Source: an uncultured Ruminococcus sp. (GTDB lineage Bacteria > Bacillota > Clostridia > Oscillospirales > CAG-272). From it: 11,369 nt of DNA. Of this stretch, positions 1 to 11,369 are shown piece by piece; positions within the stretch are counted from its first letter, which is position 1; every line of letters starts with the position of its first letter. The stretch spans positions 1-11,369 of the forward strand of contig CACXCL010000107.1 in the NCBI GenBank assembly GCA_902766115.1, in the 5' to 3' direction. The notes under the pieces were generated by a model that was given only the letters and a program-made list of their open reading frames with translations, was not told where the DNA came from and made no database searches. The position numbers were made by a program, and so were the translations under genes.

Positions 1-1
1 C

Positions 2-325
2 ACGGTGGACTACGGCTTCTGGGGCGTGATCCTGCCGGTCTCGGCGTTCGTTTTTACCGAAAAGAAGAAAAATCTGCTTCTTTTCTCCGTTTTTCTCGCA
101 CTGATGAGCGCGGATTTTTACGTCTCCGGGCTGATGCGCGGCGGCGCGCCGCTCTCTGTCCTGATAAACAGTGAATCCCAGCCGTTCTCGCTGCTCGCCC
201 TGCCTCTCCTGGCGCTCTATAACGGAAAGCGGGGCAAATGGAGGCTGAAATATTTCTTTTACGTATTCTACCCCGCCCATCTCGGGCTGATATACCTGAT
301 CGGAGTCGTCACGAAGCGGGTATGA
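2..325 (+). CDS. TraX-family integral membrane protein, C-terminal part (5' truncated by window)
   Basis: The reading frame is open from the first bases of the window to a TGA at 323-325, giving about 107 residues of a protein whose N-terminus lies outside. What is visible is mostly hydrophobic: segments around FWGVILPVSAFVF, LLLFSVFLALMSADFYV and LLALPLLALY, then a basic stretch (GKRGKWRLK) and a final membrane segment FFYVFYPAHLGLIYLIG. The pattern of a basic loop followed by (F/Y)YxFYPxHL at the C-terminus is typical of the TraX family. The founding member, on the F plasmid, acetylates pilin; chromosomal homologues in Clostridia are common and their substrates are mostly unknown, so conjugation should not be inferred. 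The GTG at position 5 is an accident of the window edge, not a supported start. The next gene begins 37 bases after the stop with no convincing terminator between, so the two may share a transcript. Confidence 0.7.
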   Translation, partial: TVDYGFWGVILPVSAFVFTEKKKNLLLFSVFLALMSADFYVSGLMRGGAPLSVLINSESQPFSLLALPLLALYNGKRGKWRLKYFFYVFYPAHLGLIYLIGVVTKRV

Positions 326-347
326 CCCGCGAAAACACGGTTTTTAC

Positions 348-354
348 AAGGAGG
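348..354 (+). promoter_or_regulatory. Ribosome binding site deciding the start of the LRR/SLH gene
   Basis: AAGGAGG is a near-perfect Shine-Dalgarno sequence. Two in-frame ATG codons follow, at 357 and 363. The first is only 2 bases from the end of the site, too close for normal initiation, while the second is 8 bases away, within the usual range. The start at 363 is therefore preferred. Confidence 0.7.
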
Positions 355-362
355 ATATGAAA

Positions 363-2624
363 ATGACCGTAACAGCACGTCACGCTCTCGCCGCCGCAGT
401 CGGCGCAGTTCTGGCTTTCCTCCTTTTTGCCGTTTTGCCACTCGCGGTCTCCGCGGAGCCCGTCTCCGGCACCTGCGGCGACGGCGTTTCGTGGACGCTG
501 GGCGACGACGGGACCATGACCGTCTCCGGAGAGGGCGCCATGGACGACTACGATTCCATTGCGGAGGTCCCGTGGTACGATCTTCACGCATCGATCAAAA
601 AAGTCTACGTTGAGGACGGCGTGACCACGGTGGGACGCCGCGCCTTCGACTATTGCGAAAAGCTGAAGTTCGTCTCTCTGTCTCCTTCCGTGGAGAAGAT
701 CTGCGACAACGCTTTTTCCAGATGCTACGCGCTGGAAGACATCGCCGTGAACGGCCACGTGAAGGAGATCGGCAAAGAGGCGTTCTGCGACGACGACAGG
801 CTTTATTCCCTCTATCTCGGCAGGGGGATCGAGAAGATCGGCGAGAGCGCGTTCGAGTCCTGCCGCGCGCTGACCTCGGTGAAGATACCCGCCGGAGTGA
901 CGGAGATCGGAGATCAGGCCTTCTTCGGCTGCACCGGCATCGTGAAGGCGACGATACCGTCCACGGTGGAGCACATCGGTCAGGCGGCGTTCGGCTACTG
1001 CACCTCGCTCCTGAAGATCACGATCCCCGCCTCCGCGGGAGTCGTGCCTGATTACGCCTTTTTCGGATGCTCGTCGCTGAAGAGCGTCACGGTAAGCGAA
1101 GGGATAACGTCTGTCGGCGAAGAGGCGTTCCTCGGATGTACGTCTCTCGGATTCATCTATCTGCCGGAGACCCTGGAGGAGATCGCTCCCTGTTCGGTGG
1201 GCTATTGGTACAAATACGGCTATCACAAGATCGAAGGGCTGGAGATCGCGGCGCATGTCGGCTCCGAGGGGGGCGGGTACGCGGCGGAGAACGGCTTTTC
1301 TCTCGTTGTCGTGGACCCAATGCACGTTTGCTCGAAAAAATGCGAGTTCTGCGGCAAGTGCCTCGATCCCGGATGCCGGTATTATTCATGCTACGAAAAA
1401 TGTCCCGGCCACCCGTTCCCCGTCGAGGGGAGATCGGGAAACGTGCTGTGGTCTCTCTCCGAGGACGGCACGCTCACTCTGACCGGGAGCGGCGAGATGA
1501 CTTCGTACCGCGCCGGGAGCGCGCCGTGGTATCCCTACGCCAGGCTCATAACGCGAGTCCTGGTGGAAGAGGGCATCACCTCCGTCGGCAGCTACGCCTT
1601 CCGGGGACTTTACAACGCCCGGGAGATAATCCTCCCCGGCGGGATCACGTCCGTGGGGGCGAAAGCGTTCTTCGACTGCACGTCCCTTGTCGCGATCGAT
1701 CTCCCCGACACGCTGGAAAAGGTGGGCGACTACGCTTTCGCCTACTGTTCGTCCGTCAGGGATGTTGACCTGCCCGACAGCGTGACGTCGGTGGGACGGT
1801 TCGCCTTCTACCGCACGCCCCTCGAGACGGTCTCCCTCGGCAGCGTGACGTCCGTCGGGGACTGCGCCTTCGATACGGGAGGCGCCTTGCGGGAGGCGGC
1901 GCTTCCGGCGACTCTCGTCCGGATAGGCAGGTACGCCTTCGGCTACAGCTACTCGGGAGGGGGATTCGACAAGGTCCCGTGCTTTCTTATTACAGGCGAG
2001 TCCGGCAGCGCGGCGGAGGATTACGCCCGGGAGCACGGCTTCGCGTTCGTCACGCCGGACTGGACTTTTCCGTTCACCGACGTGAGCGCCACCGTCTGGT
2101 ACAGGGATCCGGTGGAGTTCGCGGCGAGAAGAGGACTGTTCGGCGGCGTCACGGAGACGCTGTTCGCACCGCAGGATAAAATGACGAGAGGGATGTTCGT
2201 CACCGTCCTGTGGCGTATGGAGGGCAAACCCGCGCCGGCGGGCGGCAGCCCCTTTTCGGACGTAAAACGCGGGGCGTACTGCGAAAAAGCCGCGTCGTGG
2301 GCTTCGGAAAACGGGATCGTAAACGGCGTGGGAAAAGGGAAATTCGACCCGAACGGCGGAGTCACGAGAGAACAGATTGCCGCCATGCTGATGCGTTACG
2401 CGGGATACCGAGGCGCGGACGTCTCGGGCCGCGCCTCCCTGGAGGGATTCCCCGACGGCGGATCGGTCTCGAAGTACGCCGAGGAGGCTTTGTCCTGGGC
2501 GCTGGACTGCGGCGTCGTCCGCGGAGTCAAGACGGAAGACGGCGTGCGCCTCAATCCCCGGGCCGGAGCCACCCGCGCCGAGGTCGCCACGATGATAATG
2601 CGCTTTGCCCAAAGGGCAGGTTGA
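363..2624 (+). CDS. Secreted surface protein with BspA-type leucine-rich repeats, Cys cluster and three SLH domains
   Basis: Residue numbers count from the alternative ATG at 357; subtract 2 for the preferred start. A signal peptide (hydrophobic core about 11-30, likely cut after VSA-33) is followed by two copies of one module: a beta-type lead-in (about 37-80 and 359-400) and LRR_5/BspA repeats. In the first block the conserved Phe recurs exactly every 23 residues (97, 120, 143, 166, 189, 212, 235, 258); the second block has Phe at 415, 438, 461, 484, 505 and 528. Between them is a cluster of seven Cys (325-349) ending in Pro-Gly-His. Three SLH domains end the protein (about 571-623, 633-685, 698-751), with TRGM, TREQ and TRAE at the usual TRAE positions. 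SLH domains normally hold proteins to cell-wall polymers, so this is probably wall-anchored and outward-facing. BspA-type repeats are known from adhesins, but the ligand here is unknown. No sortase motif is seen. Confidence 0.9.
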   Translation: MTVTARHALAAAVGAVLAFLLFAVLPLAVSAEPVSGTCGDGVSWTLGDDGTMTVSGEGAMDDYDSIAEVPWYDLHASIKKVYVEDGVTTVGRRAFDYCEKLKFVSLSPSVEKICDNAFSRCYALEDIAVNGHVKEIGKEAFCDDDRLYSLYLGRGIEKIGESAFESCRALTSVKIPAGVTEIGDQAFFGCTGIVKATIPSTVEHIGQAAFGYCTSLLKITIPASAGVVPDYAFFGCSSLKSVTVSEGITSVGEEAFLGCTSLGFIYLPETLEEIAPCSVGYWYKYGYHKIEGLEIAAHVGSEGGGYAAENGFSLVVVDPMHVCSKKCEFCGKCLDPGCRYYSCYEKCPGHPFPVEGRSGNVLWSLSEDGTLTLTGSGEMTSYRAGSAPWYPYARLITRVLVEEGITSVGSYAFRGLYNAREIILPGGITSVGAKAFFDCTSLVAIDLPDTLEKVGDYAFAYCSSVRDVDLPDSVTSVGRFAFYRTPLETVSLGSVTSVGDCAFDTGGALREAALPATLVRIGRYAFGYSYSGGGFDKVPCFLITGESGSAAEDYAREHGFAFVTPDWTFPFTDVSATVWYRDPVEFAARRGLFGGVTETLFAPQDKMTRGMFVTVLWRMEGKPAPAGGSPFSDVKRGAYCEKAASWASENGIVNGVGKGKFDPNGGVTREQIAAMLMRYAGYRGADVSGRASLEGFPDGGSVSKYAEEALSWALDCGVVRGVKTEDGVRLNPRAGATRAEVATMIMRFAQRAG

Positions 2625-2663
2625 CGGCGCCCCTCGCAGGACGGGGAGACACGAAATAACTCC

Positions 2664-2709
2664 AAAAGTTTACAGATTATTTACATTTAAATTTTCTGTA
2701 AACTTTTTT
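2664..2709 (+). terminator. Perfect AT-rich inverted repeat with T-run: weak terminator or operator after the SLH gene
   Basis: The arms 2664-2676 (AAAAGTTTACAGA) and 2695-2707 (TCTGTAAACTTTT) are a perfect 13-bp inverted repeat around an 18-base loop, and the right arm runs into T6 at 2704-2709. This is the only clear candidate for ending the surface-protein transcript. The stem holds only three G-C pairs, so termination would be weak; because the left arm begins with A4 it could act in both directions. The same bases contain repeated TTTACA half-sites and could instead be a protein binding site. Confidence 0.4.
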
Positions 2710-2759
2710 GCATTATTTTGTAAATTTGGCAAAAACCCACTTGAATTTCAAAATCTTCA

Positions 2760-2788
2760 TTGACAATGAACAATAAGTTTGATAAAAT
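2760..2788 (+). promoter_or_regulatory. Housekeeping-sigma promoter of rpoBC (extended -10)
   Basis: TTGACA (2760-2765) is a perfect -35 box. After a 17-base spacer comes TAAAAT (2783-2788), matching 5 of 6 consensus bases, preceded by TG one base upstream (2780-2781), the extended -10 element. By standard geometry transcription would begin near 2794-2796, giving a leader of about 147 bases before rpoB. The region upstream is strongly AT-rich, which may help recruit polymerase. No other strong promoter is visible between the SLH gene and rpoB, so this is probably the main promoter of rpoBC. Confidence 0.85.
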
Positions 2789-2794
2789 CATATA

Positions 2795-2846
2795 CTGCGT
2801 TAGTTTCGGCCTATTTCCGGAAAACCGCAGATTTTTTGTGTTTTTT
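2795..2846 (+). terminator. Leader hairpin followed by U-runs: candidate attenuator of rpoBC
   Basis: Bases 2795-2830 fold into an imperfect hairpin: CTGCG (2795-2799) pairs with CGCAG (2826-2830), TT (2800-2801) with AA (2823-2824), and TTTCGG (2804-2809) with CCGGAA (2817-2822, one G-U pair), with bulges at 2802-2803 and 2825 and a 7-base loop. T6 (2832-2837) and a second T6 (2841-2846) follow. This is the layout of an intrinsic terminator, placed within about 50 bases of the predicted transcription start. Since rpoB must be expressed, it would have to be partial or conditional. Inference from sequence only. Confidence 0.4.
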
Positions 2847-2847
2847 C

Positions 2848-2934
2848 ATGAAAAACGCAGTTTCTGAACAGGTCTTCCGCCGCCCCGCGGCGACGGAGAA
2901 GACGACGCGCCACAAGATCGTAAGAATGGAGTGA
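2848..2934 (+). other. Possible 28-codon leader ORF ending 7 bases before rpoB
   Basis: An ATG at 2848 opens a frame of 28 codons that ends in TGA at 2932-2934; rpoB starts at 2942 in a different frame. The predicted peptide begins MKNAVSEQVF and is basic, with several Arg and Lys. The last codons overlap the GGAG (2928-2931) that serves rpoB, so translation could be coupled to it. No Shine-Dalgarno sequence precedes the ATG, which sits in a T/A-rich palindrome, so expression is doubtful. The peptide is not a recognised family. Confidence 0.2.
2872..2903 (+). other. GC-rich hairpin in the rpoB leader
   Basis: CGCCGC (2878-2883) pairs with GCGGCG (2887-2892) around a CCC loop, and GTCTTC (2872-2877) pairs with GAAGAC (2898-2903) across a 5-base bulge, giving 12 base pairs. 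It ends 24 bases before the GGAG of rpoB and has no T-run, so it is not a terminator. It may influence mRNA stability or translation of rpoB; that is inference. Confidence 0.5.
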
Positions 2935-2941
2935 TAGCTGG

Positions 2942-6847
<3,906 letters not shown>

Positions 6848-6878
6848 CCCGCCGGACGCGCTCCGACGTCATCCCGCC

Positions 6879-6904
6879 CCGGGAGGCTCACCGTGAGCTC
6901 CCGG
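6879..6904 (+). other. Stable hairpin between rpoB and rpoC
   Basis: CCGGGAG (6879-6885) pairs with CTCCCGG (6898-6904) and CTCA (6887-6890) with TGAG (6894-6897), with one bulged G and a CCG loop: 11 base pairs in all. No T-run follows (the next bases are A-rich), so it is not an intrinsic terminator and rpoBC probably stays one transcript. Such intercistronic stems can be processing or stabilising sites. The stem abuts the GTG at 6906, which argues against that codon as the rpoC start. Confidence 0.6.
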
Positions 6905-6923
6905 CGTGCGCAAAAATAAAAAT

Positions 6924-6931
6924 GGAGAAGG
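6924..6931 (+). promoter_or_regulatory. Ribosome binding site deciding the rpoC start
   Basis: GGAGAAGG lies just before the ATG at 6933; its GGAG (6924-6927) is 5 bases from that codon. An in-frame GTG at 6906 lies upstream of this site, directly after the intercistronic hairpin and with no Shine-Dalgarno of its own, and would add nine residues (MRKNKNGEG) unlike the family. ATG 6933 is preferred; ATG 6942 is a less well spaced alternative. Confidence 0.65.
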
Positions 6932-6932
6932 T

Positions 6933-10721
<3,789 letters not shown>

Positions 10722-10732
10722 ACCTCCCCGTC

Positions 10733-10898
10733 CGCAAGGCAAGACCGTTTCCGGATAAGGAACGTCGGGAATGACCCGCCGTCACGCCGAAAAAATCCCC
10801 GCAAAGCCCCAAAATGAACGCAAAATAATCATTTAAAGTCAAAAACGGGAATTTTTATTGTGCAATGCGGAGAAAATTGATGTGTCGGCGCGTTGCGC
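10733..10898 (+). other. rpoC-rpsL spacer without a recognisable gene
   Basis: The 321 bases between rpoC and rpsL contain no convincing ORF, tRNA or repeat upstream of the rpsL promoter. The first part is GC-rich with only short hairpin potential (CGGG 10766-10769 with CCCG 10775-10778). Bases from about 10790 to 10880 are A/T-rich. No intrinsic terminator was found on the + strand, so some rpoBC transcripts may read into rpsL. The L7Ae-like gene often found here in Bacillota is absent. Confidence 0.6.
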
Positions 10899-10927
10899 TT
10901 GACAATTCCGGATCCGGATGGTATAAT
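10899..10927 (+). promoter_or_regulatory. Fully consensus promoter of rpsL with palindromic spacer
   Basis: TTGACA (10899-10904), a 17-base spacer and TATAAT (10922-10927) match the housekeeping-sigma consensus at every position, and TG at 10919-10920 adds an extended -10 element. Transcription should begin near 10933-10935, giving a leader of about 109 bases. The spacer contains the perfect 12-bp palindrome TCCGGATCCGGA (10907-10918), a plausible operator position. This is presumably the main promoter of rpsL and of any str-operon genes beyond the window. Confidence 0.93.
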
Positions 10928-10939
10928 TAGGCAGATGTT

Positions 10940-10988
10940 TGCGGCTTGAGCCGGACGGGGCGGGTTTCATCTCGCCGCAGCCCCGTTC
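10940..10988 (+). other. Structured rpsL leader RNA with hairpin and possible pseudoknot
   Basis: GGACGGGGC (10953-10961) pairs with GCCCCGTTC (10980-10988), 9 base pairs including one G-U, closing an 18-base loop. Within it GCCGCA (10974-10979) is complementary to TGCGGC upstream of the hairpin (10940-10945), so an A-B-A'-B' pseudoknot is possible. The upstream strand can instead form a local hairpin, CGGC-TTGA-GCCG (10942-10953), which excludes the pseudoknot and takes one base of the main stem. No T-run follows, so any control would act on translation or stability. It matches no riboswitch class I recognise. Confidence 0.45.
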
Positions 10989-11031
10989 AGAGGCGTTTTG
11001 GCCGCGCGTCAGCATTTATTACTGAAGAAAT

Positions 11032-11036
11032 GGAGG
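11032..11036 (+). promoter_or_regulatory. Ribosome binding site of rpsL
   Basis: GGAGG lies 6 bases before ATG 11043, a strong Shine-Dalgarno at good spacing. It fixes the start, which also matches the MPTxNQLxR N-terminus of S12. Confidence 0.9.
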
Positions 11037-11042
11037 AAGAAG

Positions 11043-11369
11043 ATGCCAACACTGAATCAGCTTGTCAGACAGGGCAGACAGGACAAGACCTACAAGTCCA
11101 AAGCGCCCGTGCTGCAGCAGGGCTTCAACACGCTCAAGAACCGTGCGACGGATCAGAGCAGCCCTCAGAAGCGCGGAGTCTGCACCAAGGTCACGACAAC
11201 GACCCCGAAGAAGCCGAACTCCGCGCTCCGCAAGATCGCGAGAGTACGTCTCAGCAACGGAATGGAAGCGACCTGCTACATTCCCGGGATCGGTCACAAC
11301 CTGCAGGAGCACTCGGTCGTTCTCATCAGAGGCGGAAGAGTCCGCGACCTGCCCGGTGTTCGTTACCAC
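11043..11369 (+). CDS. rpsL: 30S ribosomal protein S12, N-terminal 109 residues (3' truncated by window)
   Basis: S12 sits at the decoding centre of the small ribosomal subunit and helps check codon-anticodon pairing. The frame runs open off the window end; Bacillus S12 is 138 residues, so roughly the last 30 are missing. MPTLNQLVRQGR is the family start, and the GFNTLKNRATDQSS stretch before PQKRGVCT (from residue 41) is the insertion found in Bacillota and lacking in E. coli. The decoding loop TPKKPNSALRK is intact, with Lys56 at the E. coli K42 position. The second loop reads GGRVRDLPGVRYH: Arg101 stands where E. coli has K87 and B. subtilis K101, while Asp102 (the residue methylthiolated by RimO in E. 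coli) and Pro104 are kept. The gene has its own promoter and leader and is likely followed by rpsG, fusA and tuf outside the window, as in most bacteria. Confidence 0.98.
   Translation, partial: MPTLNQLVRQGRQDKTYKSKAPVLQQGFNTLKNRATDQSSPQKRGVCTKVTTTTPKKPNSALRKIARVRLSNGMEATCYIPGIGHNLQEHSVVLIRGGRVRDLPGVRYH

Noticed and set aside
332..344. AAAAC-ACG-GTTTT repeat between the TraX-like gene and the surface-protein gene as a terminator
   Set aside because: Only a 5-bp AT-rich stem with a 3-base loop directly next to the ribosome binding site; too weak to support termination.
309..1325. Long frames on other strands and phases across the LRR/SLH gene
   Set aside because: Arg- and basic-rich low-information translations typical of off-frame GC-rich DNA. 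The + strand gene has a signal peptide, periodic repeats, SLH domains and a Shine-Dalgarno sequence.
2791..2796. TATACT as a second -10 box for rpoB
   Set aside because: No -35 match at proper spacing (GAACAA at 17 bases); the TTGACA/TAAAAT pair is far better.
6906..6908. GTG as the start of rpoC
   Set aside because: It abuts the intercistronic hairpin, has no Shine-Dalgarno, and adds residues not typical of beta'. ATG 6933 has GGAG at 5-base spacing.
10935..10949. Five-codon ATG-to-TGA mini-ORF at the predicted rpsL transcript start
   Set aside because: Too short to judge and without a ribosome binding site; expected by chance.

Overview
The window looks like chromosomal DNA from a GC-rich Clostridia-type member of the Bacillota, possibly an uncultured gut or rumen relative of the Oscillospiraceae. 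The grounds are a ribosomal protein S12 with the Bacillota-type insertion before its PQKRGVCT motif, Bacillota-type beta and beta' subunits (short trigger loop without the large proteobacterial insertion), and an SLH-anchored surface protein of a style common in gut Clostridia. The lineage call is inference from protein character; no database search was run.

All confident genes lie on the + strand. First comes the 3' end of a TraX-family membrane protein (2-325), then a secreted protein with two blocks of BspA-type leucine-rich repeats, a Cys cluster and three C-terminal SLH domains (363-2624). An AT-rich intergenic stretch (2625-2941) holds a perfect inverted repeat inside a cluster of four TTTACA half-sites, a strong extended -10 promoter, and a structured leader whose first hairpin is followed directly by U-runs. 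Then come rpoB (2942-6847) and rpoC (6933-10721), the two large subunits of RNA polymerase. A second intergenic stretch (10722-11042) carries a fully consensus promoter with a 12-bp palindrome in its spacer and a leader able to form a hairpin and a possible pseudoknot. The window ends inside rpsL (11043 onward, cut off), presumably the first gene of the str operon.

The genes divide into three probable transcription units: the surface-protein region, rpoBC with its own promoter, and rpsL with its own promoter. Beta and beta' form the catalytic core of RNA polymerase and S12 is part of the ribosomal decoding centre, so the last two units are the growth-linked transcription and translation core. 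The usual rplKAJL genes are not upstream of rpoB and there is no L7Ae-like gene between rpoC and rpsL.

I found no CRISPR array, tRNA, rRNA, insertion sequence, phage or defence system. The window is mostly core genome. The points most worth a second look are regulatory (the two leaders and two promoters) and a few unusual residues: Arg at the S12 streptomycin position, Pro next to the beta' catalytic loop, and acidic tails on both large polymerase subunits.
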